Assembly (NCBI RefSeq): GCF_001623875.1
Contig: NZ_LWAE01000003.1
Location: 310,001-374,000 of the forward strand
Direction: 5' to 3'
Source: Clostridium magnum DSM 2767
Lineage (GTDB): Bacteria; Bacillota; Clostridia; Clostridiales; Clostridiaceae
DNA: 64,000 bases
Positions 21,170 to 29,325 of the stretch are shown here, piece by piece; within the stretch, counting starts at the first letter, position 1; each line of letters begins with the position of its first letter. The position numbers were made by a program, and so were the translations under genes. The notes below the pieces were generated by a model that was not told the origin of the DNA, did not search any database, and was given only the letters and a program-made list of their open reading frames with translations.

Positions 21170-22069
21170 TTAGAAATACCCCTCTCTCTTTCTTCTCTCC
21201 ATGCTGCCCACTTCTTCAGTATCAATAACACGGGTGGTTCTCTCAGATGATACTGCACTCAATGTTTCTTCAATTATCTCATCTAAAGTTACAGCATCTG
21301 ACTCCATACCTCCTGTAAGAGGATAACATCCTAAAGTTCTAAAACGAACTTTTTTGTGTTCAACCTTCTCTCCTGGTAATAACTTCATTCTATCATCGTC
21401 TACCATAATAATATTGCCATCTCTATACACTACTGGACGTACTTTTGCAGAATATAATGATACAATATCAATATTTTCCCTTTTAATATATTGCCAAATA
21501 TCTCTTTCAGTCCAGTTTGAAATAGGGAACACTCTCATGCTCTCGCCTTTATGAATTCTAGTGTTATACAGTTTCCACATTTCTGGTCTCTGATTTTTAG
21601 GATCCCATGCTTGCGCCTCATTACGGAAAGAAAAAATTCTTTCCTTTGCACGTGACTTTTCTTCATCACGACGTCCTCCGCCGAAGGCTGCAGTAAATCC
21701 ATATTTTTTTAGCCCTTGTTTTAAAGCCTGTGTCTTCAGAATATCTGTATAAGCTGACCCATGATCAAAGGGATTAATTCCTTGTTTTAAAGCCTCTTCA
21801 TTACTATGAACGATCATTTCTATTCCCAATTCTTTTGCTCTTCTGTCACGAAACTCTGTCATTTCTTTAAACTTCCATGTAGTGTCTATGTGCATGAAAG
21901 GAAATGGTGGTTTCTCCGGATAAAATGCTTTCATAGCAAGGTGTAACATAACAGAACTGTCTTTTCCTATTGAATATAACATTACTGGTTTTTCACATTC
22001 AGCAGCTACTTCGCGAATAATATATATTGCTTCTGCTTCTAATTTATCAAGATGTGATAATTCACTCAT
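21170..22069 (-). CDS. cysD: Sulfate adenylyltransferase small subunit
   Basis: A 299-residue PP-loop ATP pyrophosphatase that adenylates sulfate. The PP-loop [17 protein letters not shown] is near residue 34. [23 protein letters not shown], the [10 protein letters not shown] motif and the C-terminal RSTRV-like region ([18 protein letters not shown]) complete the family pattern. The SD is AGGAGGAATTAAT. It is coupled to cysN, and 121 nt separate it from aprB. Confidence 0.96.
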   Translation of the reverse strand: MSELSHLDKLEAEAIYIIREVAAECEKPVMLYSIGKDSSVMLHLAMKAFYPEKPPFPFMHIDTTWKFKEMTEFRDRRAKELGIEMIVHSNEEALKQGINPFDHGSAYTDILKTQALKQGLKKYGFTAAFGGGRRDEEKSRAKERIFSFRNEAQAWDPKNQRPEMWKLYNTRIHKGESMRVFPISNWTERDIWQYIKRENIDIVSLYSAKVRPVVYRDGNIIMVDDDRMKLLPGEKVEHKKVRFRTLGCYPLTGGMESDAVTLDEIIEETLSAVSSERTTRVIDTEEVGSMERRKREGYF

Positions 22070-22190
22070 TATTAATTCCTCCTATTTTTGCAGACTTTGC
22101 TTATTATATAACTTATAAATATACTGTCTAACATTTTTAAAGTTTTATTTGCCTATGATTTTTTACAATTCCACATGGCTAAAGCCTTTT

Positions 22191-22505
22191 TTAATATTTA
22201 TTGGAATCCTTGCGGTTTACATCAATGGTCTGTACAGATCCATTACTTTTTTCAATATTCCAATGGACAATATCCCCTTCCGTATCAACAGTCAGGCGGC
22301 TTCCTCTTCCTCCAATATCTGCTCCTAAGAAGAATGAAATTGCACACTTTTTACACTCTTTTATACAAGAACTGCAACCCCAGCAGTCTTTTGGATATTT
22401 TATATAGGCTTTTCCATCCTTATCTAACTTTATAAGACTTCCTGGGCAGACTGACAAACATTTTTTACAGCCCACACATTTATCTTTATTAATTGATATG
22501 CTCAT
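22191..22505 (-). CDS. aprB: APS reductase beta subunit, ferredoxin-like
   Basis: A 104-residue protein with two [4Fe-4S] motifs (CVGCKKCLSVCPG and CWGCSSCIKECKKC) that passes electrons to the flavoprotein AprA. It is shorter than the roughly 150-residue subunit of sulfate respirers, lacking most of the C-terminal tail that clamps AprA. The ATG at 22505 is chosen because AGAGGTG is correctly spaced before it; the earlier GTG lies within that site. It overlaps aprA by 17 nt. Confidence 0.9.
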   Translation of the reverse strand: MSISINKDKCVGCKKCLSVCPGSLIKLDKDGKAYIKYPKDCWGCSSCIKECKKCAISFFLGADIGGRGSRLTVDTEGDIVHWNIEKSNGSVQTIDVNRKDSNKY

Positions 22506-24195
22506 ATGTTTCACCTCTTCCTACTAAATCTCTGAATAAGATAGTAAGTTTTCCATCCACAATCTTTGAATTAACATACTTGAGCCATTCATCACTCTTC
22601 TTTGGATAATCCAAATTCTCTGCAAAACTATGCCACCTAGTTTCTTTTCTTGCCCTTAAATGAGCAATTACCGACTTACAAAGAGTTAATCTTTCTTTTA
22701 GTTCATATACAAACATCAATTCATGCATATCTCCTGCATGAAGATTATTGCTTAGCTCTATAATCTGTTCAATTTTTTCATCTGCTAGTGCAAGCTGTTT
22801 TTCGTTAAATTGATAATTAGTTCCAATTCCTCCTGCATAGGCATCCATTACCTTCTGCATAGCTTCCTCTAGTTCTTCAGCAGAAAACATAGTGTTTTCC
22901 AAATTTAATACCTTTTCCACTTCTTCTCTCTTTGACTTAATTAATAAGTCTTGCTCTGTCTGTGATAAAATAACAGTATTATGTTTATTCTTTTCTATCC
23001 CTTCTACTGCAGCCTTTGCAGCAATTTCACCCTCTACTAATGCACCTGTTACATATTTTTGTGGACAGCCACCAGCCACATCGCCTGCAGCGAAAAGGCC
23101 TTTAATTGTGGTTTCTCTTTTCGTATCAACCCAATATCCACTTGCAGTGTGACCACCTACTATATATGGCTCTGTTCCTTCGATCTCTACATTTTGTTCA
23201 CTTGGATTTTTGCCTGCCTCTACCCACTTAAGAGTTTGACTCGGCGCCATATTCAAGTATGCTTTTTTAAGTTCTTCATCCTGTGCAGCACTAATTCCCT
23301 CTGTTCTTAAGTAACAAGGTCCTCTTCCATCTTGATTTTCCTTTACTGTTCCATAAACTCTTTCAGAAGTAGTAAGACCATATTTTGTCTCATAAACCTC
23401 TCCTTTTGAGTTTATCTGCTTTGCCCCTACTCCCTGTGCGATAGTTCCAGTAGGTGCTATTGTGTCCTTACATCTTAATGCAATAAATCGCATTTCAAAA
23501 GTAGTCATCTCCGCACCAGCACGGATTCCCATAGCATAACCTGCCCCAGTATTAAAAGGAGGATACCACATCTTGTGTCTAGAAACCCCCGGGTTATTAG
23601 GTCTGTACAACCCTGCTGCACCACCAGTGGCACATATCACTTTTTTTGCTCTGATTTCATAAAGAGTTTCCTCTTCTACGCCAACTGCAAAGGCTCCTAG
23701 TATCTGGTTGTCTTTTACAATATAATCAATTACATTCACTTGATTCATAACTGTTACATCAGAAAGAGCTTTCACTGCATCTGCTAAAATAGGTTTTATA
23801 TTTTCTCCGTTTATTTTAATATTTCTGTTTCCTCTAGCTACGTAATCGCCATTTTCATCCTTTAAAATAACAAGGCCTAAGTCTTCCATCTTTTTTGTTA
23901 CTCTGTTTAGTCCTTCAGACATAGTAAGAAGCAAATCTTCTCTTACAATGTTATCGGCATCCTTTTTGGCATAATCTACATAATCTTGAGGTGTTCTGCC
24001 TTTTACAATGTAAGCATTAATTGCGTTAACTCCAGCTGCCAGACAGCCGCTTCTCTTGATGTTTGCTTTTTCAACAATTAATACAGAAGCATCTGAATGT
24101 TCCCTTATGGTTAGGGCAGCATAACATCCTGCTGTGCCTCCGCCAATAATTAATATATCTGTTTCTAACTGTTTTACTTGTATTTTCTTTTTCAT
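22489..24195 (-). CDS. aprA: Adenylylsulfate reductase alpha subunit (flavoprotein)
   Basis: A 568-residue FAD protein of the fumarate-reductase/AprA family reducing APS to sulfite and AMP. The FAD motif DILIIGGGTAGCYAALTIREH is at residues 13-33. Other landmarks are CATGGAAGLYRPNNPG, EMRFIALRCKDTIAPTG, and the FAD-binding GLFAAGDVAGGCPQKYVTGALVEGEIAAKAA. AprA is best known from dissimilatory sulfate reducers. Here it sits with CysDN and an assimilatory-type sulfite reductase under an S-box, so a biosynthetic role is inferred. Confidence 0.92.
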   Translation of the reverse strand: MKKKIQVKQLETDILIIGGGTAGCYAALTIREHSDASVLIVEKANIKRSGCLAAGVNAINAYIVKGRTPQDYVDYAKKDADNIVREDLLLTMSEGLNRVTKKMEDLGLVILKDENGDYVARGNRNIKINGENIKPILADAVKALSDVTVMNQVNVIDYIVKDNQILGAFAVGVEEETLYEIRAKKVICATGGAAGLYRPNNPGVSRHKMWYPPFNTGAGYAMGIRAGAEMTTFEMRFIALRCKDTIAPTGTIAQGVGAKQINSKGEVYETKYGLTTSERVYGTVKENQDGRGPCYLRTEGISAAQDEELKKAYLNMAPSQTLKWVEAGKNPSEQNVEIEGTEPYIVGGHTASGYWVDTKRETTIKGLFAAGDVAGGCPQKYVTGALVEGEIAAKAAVEGIEKNKHNTVILSQTEQDLLIKSKREEVEKVLNLENTMFSAEELEEAMQKVMDAYAGGIGTNYQFNEKQLALADEKIEQIIELSNNLHAGDMHELMFVYELKERLTLCKSVIAHLRARKETRWHSFAENLDYPKKSDEWLKYVNSKIVDGKLTILFRDLVGRGETYEHIN

Positions 24196-24254
24196 ATGGC
24201 ACTCCTTTTCAGATAAATATTACTAAATATCGATTAGATTTAAAATAACTCTTA

Positions 24255-25022
24255 TTACGCCTTTCCAAATCCATATTTACGATTTATCGCAGATTCTATT
24301 TTTTCAAATACTAACTTATCAATTAAAAATCCTAGTAAAAGAATCACTACCATTATTGCAACAATTTGATTTATATCGTTGTATTTCTTACCTTCAGTTA
24401 ATATTTGTCCTAGACCATTCATTGAAGAAGCTATCATTTCCCCTGCTATTAGGCCTCTCCATGCAAATGCCCAACCTTGTCTTACTCCTGCCAAGATCAC
24501 GGGAATAGACTCTGGAAAAATCACTTCCTTATATAGAGCAAACCCTCTAGCTCCTGCCATTTCTGCAACTCTAATATATAAAGGTGTAAAATTTTTGATG
24601 CCACTTTCTATTGCCATTGACACTGCAAAAACTGACCCTATAATTATTACAAATAATATAGCTTTTTCATTTAGCCCAAACCATAAAACTGCAAAAGGTA
24701 CCCAGCACACATTAGGCATACTTTGTAGGCCTCCAATAAACTTACCTAAACTGTCTCTGGTGTTTTTCAGCTTTACCATAAGAAGTCCTATAAGTGATCC
24801 CAGAATAAGAGATATTATAAAACCTGCTACAAGTCTCCTTAAGCTTATAAGTACTGCAACTATTAAGGTATTATTTGCTGTAAGTTTAAGAAGGCTTTTA
24901 TAGACATTGACCGGCGATGGAAAGCTACCTAGCTTAGAGGCCAATACCCATATTACTATCATTATCGTATAGAATAGAATCTTGTTCCAGATCCCATCCT
25001 TCATCGAACTCTGCTCTTGCAA
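24255..25022 (-). CDS. ABC transporter permease, SsuC/TauC type
   Basis: A 255-residue inner-membrane permease with about six helices of the sulfonate/nitrate/taurine group. The EAA loop is AGARGFALYKEVIFPESIPVILAGVRQGWAFAWRGLIAGEM. The start is an unusual TTG at 25022, favoured by a near-perfect AAGGAGGTGG about 7 nt upstream; the first ATG (25004) is too far from it. This makes an 89-nt overlap with the ATPase gene. In this operon sulfate, or an organosulfur compound, is the likely cargo. Confidence 0.88.
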   Translation of the reverse strand: MQEQSSMKDGIWNKILFYTIMIVIWVLASKLGSFPSPVNVYKSLLKLTANNTLIVAVLISLRRLVAGFIISLILGSLIGLLMVKLKNTRDSLGKFIGGLQSMPNVCWVPFAVLWFGLNEKAILFVIIIGSVFAVSMAIESGIKNFTPLYIRVAEMAGARGFALYKEVIFPESIPVILAGVRQGWAFAWRGLIAGEMIASSMNGLGQILTEGKKYNDINQIVAIMVVILLLGFLIDKLVFEKIESAINRKYGFGKA

Positions 25023-25773
25023 CTTCTTCCACCTCCTTTTTAAATTCTTTCATAATTGATGAAACCATATAGGTTACATCAACGTTGTCTATCCTTCTAG
25101 GTCTCGCTAACTGTATTCTAAATTCTTTCTTTTCAGAATCTGGACTTGCTGGCATTAAAATAACTCTATCAGCCAAAAGTACTGCTTCTTCAATACTATG
25201 AGTTATAAATACTATAGTCTTTTTAGTATTCCACCATATTTTCTGAGTTTCTGTTCGAAGGATATCCCTTGTTTGACTATCAAGAGCTGAAAAAGGTTCG
25301 TCCATAAGAAGTATGTTCGAATCTAAGCAAAGTGCTCTAGCAATAGATACCCTTTGCTTCATTCCTCCGGAAAGTTCACTAATAAAAGCGTCCTTAAACT
25401 TAGTAAGATTCATCATTTTTAAGTATTTAAGAGCCTTTTCTCTTCTTTCATTTTTAGGAACTCCAGCTACCTTCATTCCGAATTCCACATTATCTATAAC
25501 TTTTAACCATGGAAAAAGTGCGTTTTCTTGGAATACCACAGCTCTATCTGGTCCTGGTGAACTTACTTCTTTTCCATCCAAAACAACTCTTCCACTGCTA
25601 GGTTTTTCAAACCCAGCTATAATATTCAAAAGAGTAGATTTACCACAGCCTGAAGGACCTAAAACACATACAAATTCTCCGTCATTTACGGTTAAATCTA
25701 TGCTTCTAAGTATTTCTAGCTCTGTATTATCTTTTTTATATTTTTTACTTATGCCTTCGATTACTAAACTCAA
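24934..25773 (-). CDS. ABC transporter ATPase, SsuB/TauB type
   Basis: A 279-residue ABC ATPase. Walker A GPSGCGKSTLL, Q-loop VFQENALFPWLKV, signature LSGGMKQRVSIARAL, Walker B ILLMDEPFSALD and switch His in FITHSIEEAVLLADR are intact. The C-terminal 60 residues are longer than in typical SsuB and are translated in part from DNA shared with the permease gene. No gene for the periplasmic-type binding protein is found anywhere in the operon. Confidence 0.92.
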   Translation of the reverse strand: MSLVIEGISKKYKKDNTELEILRSIDLTVNDGEFVCVLGPSGCGKSTLLNIIAGFEKPSSGRVVLDGKEVSSPGPDRAVVFQENALFPWLKVIDNVEFGMKVAGVPKNERREKALKYLKMMNLTKFKDAFISELSGGMKQRVSIARALCLDSNILLMDEPFSALDSQTRDILRTETQKIWWNTKKTIVFITHSIEEAVLLADRVILMPASPDSEKKEFRIQLARPRRIDNVDVTYMVSSIMKEFKKEVEEVARAEFDEGWDLEQDSILYDNDSNMGIGL

Positions 25774-25894
25774 GGCCCATCCCCCTCTTCAATATTTGTT
25801 TAATTCCACTTTACATAGTATCTATAAAAGTACTCTAGAAATAAATTTATTTGTCTTTGATATGTTTTCTGGTTCTTGGATAATCCCCTTAAAT

Positions 25895-27538
25895 TTATTT
25901 ACCTACTGAGAACTTGTCCTCCGAATCGAAATCATAATATAAGCCAGGATTCTCGCTGAAGCTTTCTAAAGTAGCATACTTACTTATTAAAGCTTTTACT
26001 TCCGAGGATTTATTTTTTATAAATTCTTCAAAGTCCACATATCCTGACTCTCTTTTTAAAAGGGCTAATTCTAATAAAAATTTAGAAATTTTCTTAGCTG
26101 GAATGTCTCCATATACTTCTCCAAGCTTTGCTACACCAGCTCCTACTTTTCCTCCAAAGGACACAGCATAAGTTGGGATAAGGCCATCTTCAGTACGTTT
26201 TGCTTTTCCACTGAATCCAATTAAGCCTTTTTGATGTTGTCCACAAGAGTTCGGACATCCTGATATAAACACTCTTGGTAATTCACCTTCTAGTCTTTCT
26301 TCATGCTTCTTAAAGTTTTCATTTATATCAATTAGAAGTCCCTGTGAGTTACAAATACCTAAATTGCAAATTCTTGGTCCTGCACAAGTAATTGAGTTAT
26401 CAAAATTATTGTTTGAGGAAAACTTAGAAACTATATCCGCTAAGGTCTGTAAGTCTTTTTCTTTTAAGTCTCTCACAAATACTCCTTGAGTAAGTGTTAA
26501 TCTTATAGATACTTCATAATCTAAATCAGTTAGGAAATTCAAAATCTCATCTAAATTATTAGTACTGATATTACCGTTTTGCGGGTGAATATATAAAGAG
26601 TAGTATCCCTCTTGTTTTTGTGGTACCACTATATTTTTATATTTCTCATCAACTGTAACTTTTTTATCTTCAATCCCCTTTTCTTGTTCTTCCTTTAACT
26701 CTATCTTAACATCTAGTTTTTGTTCACTTTTCACTTTTGCAAGTTGATTTTTAAATAATTCAATAAAGGCTTCTTCACCTAATCTGTGTACTACAAATCT
26801 TAGTCTAGCCTTGTGTCTGTTAATTCTATCTCCTTCTTTTTCAAATACTTCCTTCATTGCCTGTACATAGTATACTACCTCACTAGCTTCGATGAAGTCT
26901 GATAAAGTTAGAGCTGCTCTGGCTCTTCCACCTAAACCACCGCCGCCATATACTTCAAATCCTTTTTTACCATCAACTATTTTAGCAATAAAGCCTATAT
27001 CAGATATAGTAGCATTAGCAGTATCTTCAGGACTATTAGAAAAAGCCACTTTAAATTTTCTTGGAAGACTCATATTAGCCGGATCACTCATAAGATGATT
27101 TGTAACTTCCTTAACATATGGTGTTACATCAAAGATATCATCTTCAGATACTCCTGAAAGTGGAGAACAAGCTACATTTCTTACAGTATTTCCACCTGCT
27201 CCTTTTGTAGTTAATCCAACTTTTATTAAATCTTCTAATACATTATTTAGATCATCAATTTCCACTGAATGAAACTGAACATCTTGCCTTGTTGTAAAGT
27301 GTATTCTATTTTTAGCGTATTTTTTAGCAATTTCACTTATAGCCTTAAATTGATCTAATGTTACAGTTCCTCCTGGGTTTCTTGGTCTCACCATATATGT
27401 ACCAGTCAATCTCTCCTCATAAATTCCCATAGATGCACCAAAAGGTTTAAAGGCCTCTAACTTTCCTTCTTTATACAGTTGTAAGTTTTCTCTAAAGTTC
27501 TCTATACTTTGTTGTATTTGTTCTGTAATCTCTATCAT
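25895..27538 (-). CDS. Ferredoxin-type siroheme sulfite (or nitrite) reductase
   Basis: A 547-residue protein of the assimilatory sulfite/nitrite reductase family, reducing sulfite to sulfide with six electrons. The two ferredoxin-like repeats (FMVRPRNPGG-type start, TTRQDVQFHSVEI) are followed by TKGAGGNTVRNVACSP. The [4Fe-4S]-siroheme ligands are seen as CAGPRIC (C-X5-C) and CPNSC (C-X3-C). The first-gene position of a CysDN-AprAB operon with an S-box points to sulfite rather than nitrite. Confidence 0.92.
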   Translation of the reverse strand: MIEITEQIQQSIENFRENLQLYKEGKLEAFKPFGASMGIYEERLTGTYMVRPRNPGGTVTLDQFKAISEIAKKYAKNRIHFTTRQDVQFHSVEIDDLNNVLEDLIKVGLTTKGAGGNTVRNVACSPLSGVSEDDIFDVTPYVKEVTNHLMSDPANMSLPRKFKVAFSNSPEDTANATISDIGFIAKIVDGKKGFEVYGGGGLGGRARAALTLSDFIEASEVVYYVQAMKEVFEKEGDRINRHKARLRFVVHRLGEEAFIELFKNQLAKVKSEQKLDVKIELKEEQEKGIEDKKVTVDEKYKNIVVPQKQEGYYSLYIHPQNGNISTNNLDEILNFLTDLDYEVSIRLTLTQGVFVRDLKEKDLQTLADIVSKFSSNNNFDNSITCAGPRICNLGICNSQGLLIDINENFKKHEERLEGELPRVFISGCPNSCGQHQKGLIGFSGKAKRTEDGLIPTYAVSFGGKVGAGVAKLGEVYGDIPAKKISKFLLELALLKRESGYVDFEEFIKNKSSEVKALISKYATLESFSENPGLYYDFDSEDKFSVGK

Positions 27539-27600
27539 TATTTTTCCCCTTTCAAAATCTAAACTAAATATATTATTAATATTTTGCTGAAGAACCTATA

Positions 27601-27640
27601 ATAAAAAGCTGTTTTCCTTGTATAAGAAAAACAGCCTAAA
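27601..27640 (-). terminator. S-box expression-platform terminator
   Basis: On the minus strand GCTGTTTT pairs with AAAACAGC, followed by TTTTTATT. It sits between the SAM aptamer and the sulfite reductase gene, so it is expected to form when SAM is bound. Confidence 0.8.
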
Positions 27641-27680
27641 ATTTAAGTTCAAATTAATTTATCTTAAATTCAACCTTTTT

Positions 27681-27792
27681 CTTATCTTCCAGAATAAATA
27701 ATATTCTGCAGGAATTGACACCGCTACATTCGAATGAGAATGCCGGTTGTCGGGCTTCATAGGGCCAGTCCCTCCACCACTCTTGATAATCA
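27681..27792 (-). promoter_or_regulatory. SAM-I (S-box) riboswitch
   Basis: The minus strand contains the S-box core blocks in order: TTATCAAGAGTGGTGGAGGG, ACTGGCCCTATGAAGCC, CGACAACCGGC, GTGTCAATTCCTGCAGA, then the P1 3' strand GATAAG. The terminator at 27601-27640 follows. SAM-I riboswitches turn off transcription when SAM is plentiful, so the whole sulfite reductase-ABC-AprAB-CysDN operon should be repressed by SAM. Confidence 0.95.
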
Positions 27793-27840
27793 AATCCTAG
27801 TATTTTAATATGTTATATATGATATATTGGATATATATGA

Positions 27841-27869
27841 ATTATAATTGTCTGCCATTGATTTGTCAA
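27841..27869 (-). promoter_or_regulatory. Perfect-consensus promoter of the S-box operon
   Basis: The minus strand reads TTGACA, 17 nt, TATAAT, about 50 nt upstream of the SAM aptamer. Its -35 lies 37 bp from the -35 of the divergent plus-strand promoter. Confidence 0.85.
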
Positions 27870-27906
27870 TAGACTTTTTAAAACATTTATAGTTTAATGA
27901 AATTTC

Positions 27907-27935
27907 TTGACAATATTCGCATACTAGTTTATAAT
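27907..27935 (+). promoter_or_regulatory. Perfect-consensus promoter for structured element C and the cysteine desulfurase-thiI operon
   Basis: TTGACA, 17 nt, TATAAT on the plus strand. Transcription should begin near 27942, only a few bases before the conserved 5' edge of element C. Confidence 0.85.
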
Positions 27936-27947
27936 TCTTCTGATAAT

Positions 27948-28122
27948 TTATCCGATAACTAACTGCCACTAATTTGCCATTTCTATAAGAACTGGGGAAT
28001 TAAAACTCTAATTTACTTTAGTAAATAGAGTTGTTGTACATATCTAAGTGGCACTAAGTTCCTGGATTCGTTTAACTAAGAATTAGATGTGAAACTCTCA
28101 TCTAATTCAAGTTTCACATCAT
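27948..28122 (+). ncRNA. Structured repeat element, copy C, in the leader of the cysteine desulfurase-thiI operon
   Basis: It has the same block order as copies A and B: TTATCCGATAACTAA, outer stem GCCACT/AGTGGC, CCTGGATTCGTTTAAC, hairpin GAATTAGATG/CATCTAATTC, AAGTTTCACATCAT. It has an extra internal hairpin AACTCTAATTTAC/GTAAATAGAGTT, making it about 175 nt. The last hairpin competes with an alternative 11-bp pairing GATGTGAAACT/AGTTTCACATC. No terminator precedes the coding region, so it may be a 5' leader as well as an independent RNA. Confidence 0.65.
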
Positions 28123-28185
28123 AAAACTTATCTGAAACATAGGAATTTAATTGTTTCATTAACTTTATTAAGGAAGTGTTAAATT

Positions 28186-29325
28186 ATGGATGTTTATTTT
28201 GATAATAGTGCCACTACAAGGGTTTACGATGAAGTTATAGATATCATGAGTGATATAATGAAAAATTATTATGGTAATCCCTCTTCTGCTCACTCACTTG
28301 GGGTGAAGGCAGAAGGAAAATTAAAAGAGAGCAGAAAAATTTTTGCAGATATATTAAATTGCAGCGAAGGAGAAATAATTTTTACCTCAGGGGGTAGCGA
28401 AAGTAATAACTTTTTAATAAAGGGATTTATAAGACCAGGACTTCATATGATTACTACTAGAATTGAACATCCAAGTGTAGCAGGCGTATATAGCTACTTG
28501 GAGAAGCAAGGCATAGAAGTTACCTATCTAGATGTCAATAAGTACGGTCAAATCAACTTAGAACAACTAAAGCAATCCATAAAAAAAGAAACTGCACTTG
28601 TAAGCATTATGCATGTGAACAATGAATTTGGTGCTATTCAAAATCTAGAGGCGATAGGAATATTAATAAAAGAAAATAGCAGCAGAGCAAAATTCCATGT
28701 TGACGCAGTGCAAAGCTTTGGCAAACTAAAAATAGATGTACAGAAATATAAAATAGACTTGCTTTCAGCCAGTGGACATAAAATTCATGGACCAAGAGGT
28801 ATTGGATTTGCTTATGTTAGAAAGGACTTAAGGCCTGAGCCTCTGATACATGGAGGTGGCCAGGAAAGTAACTTCAGATCTGGTACAGAAAATTTAGCTG
28901 CTATTTGTGGATTTGCTTTTGCAGCTAATAAAATATATAAAAATCTTGAAGAAAACTATAAAAAGATACATAATCTTAAAGAATATTTTATCCAAAGATT
29001 ATCATCAATAGATAATGTATTGATTAATAGTCCTTCTCAGCCTGAGTTTATACCAAACATATTAAATGTATCTTTTCCGGGAGTAAAAGGAGAAGTTTTA
29101 ATTCATGCTTTGGAGGATAAAGGTATATTTGCTTCTACAGGTTCTGCCTGTTCTTCAAAAAAACTTAGTCATAGTTCCCTACTTCCACTGATAGGTCTAA
29201 GTAAAAAAGAGGCTGAGGGTACTATAAGATTTAGTTTTAATGAATTAAATACTGAAGAAGAAGTAAACTATGTTATTGAGAACCTAAATAAATCATTAAC
29301 ATTTTTAAGGAGATTGAGTAAATGA
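28186..29325 (+). CDS. Cysteine desulfurase (IscS/NifS family)
   Basis: A 379-residue PLP enzyme that removes sulfur from cysteine as an enzyme-bound persulfide. The PLP lysine is in SASGHKIHGPRG near residue 200. The start MDVYFDNSATTRVYDEV and the PLP histidine in RIEHPSV are typical. The catalytic Cys is in the loop STGSACSSKK, the group I (NifS/IscS-like) arrangement. The stop overlaps the thiI start by 4 nt, so its sulfur most likely goes to ThiI for tRNA 4-thiouridine (and possibly thiamine). The SD is AAGGAAGTG. Confidence 0.93.
   Translation: MDVYFDNSATTRVYDEVIDIMSDIMKNYYGNPSSAHSLGVKAEGKLKESRKIFADILNCSEGEIIFTSGGSESNNFLIKGFIRPGLHMITTRIEHPSVAGVYSYLEKQGIEVTYLDVNKYGQINLEQLKQSIKKETALVSIMHVNNEFGAIQNLEAIGILIKENSSRAKFHVDAVQSFGKLKIDVQKYKIDLLSASGHKIHGPRGIGFAYVRKDLRPEPLIHGGGQESNFRSGTENLAAICGFAFAANKIYKNLEENYKKIHNLKEYFIQRLSSIDNVLINSPSQPEFIPNILNVSFPGVKGEVLIHALEDKGIFASTGSACSSKKLSHSSLLPLIGLSKKEAEGTIRFSFNELNTEEEVNYVIENLNKSLTFLRRLSK

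Noticed and set aside
19468..21258. 30-residue N-terminal extension of CysN
   Set aside because: It overlaps the end of cysD out of frame; the ATG at 21168 gives the standard G-domain start.
24379..24903. 174-codon plus-strand ORF opposite the SsuC-like permease
   Set aside because: Antisense shadow of a conserved membrane protein; no SD sequence or promoter.
13199..28122. Structured elements as a CRISPR array or group I/II intron
   Set aside because: Copies are single and tens of kb apart, with no spacer-repeat periodicity. No group II domain V or group I P3/P7 core was recognised.
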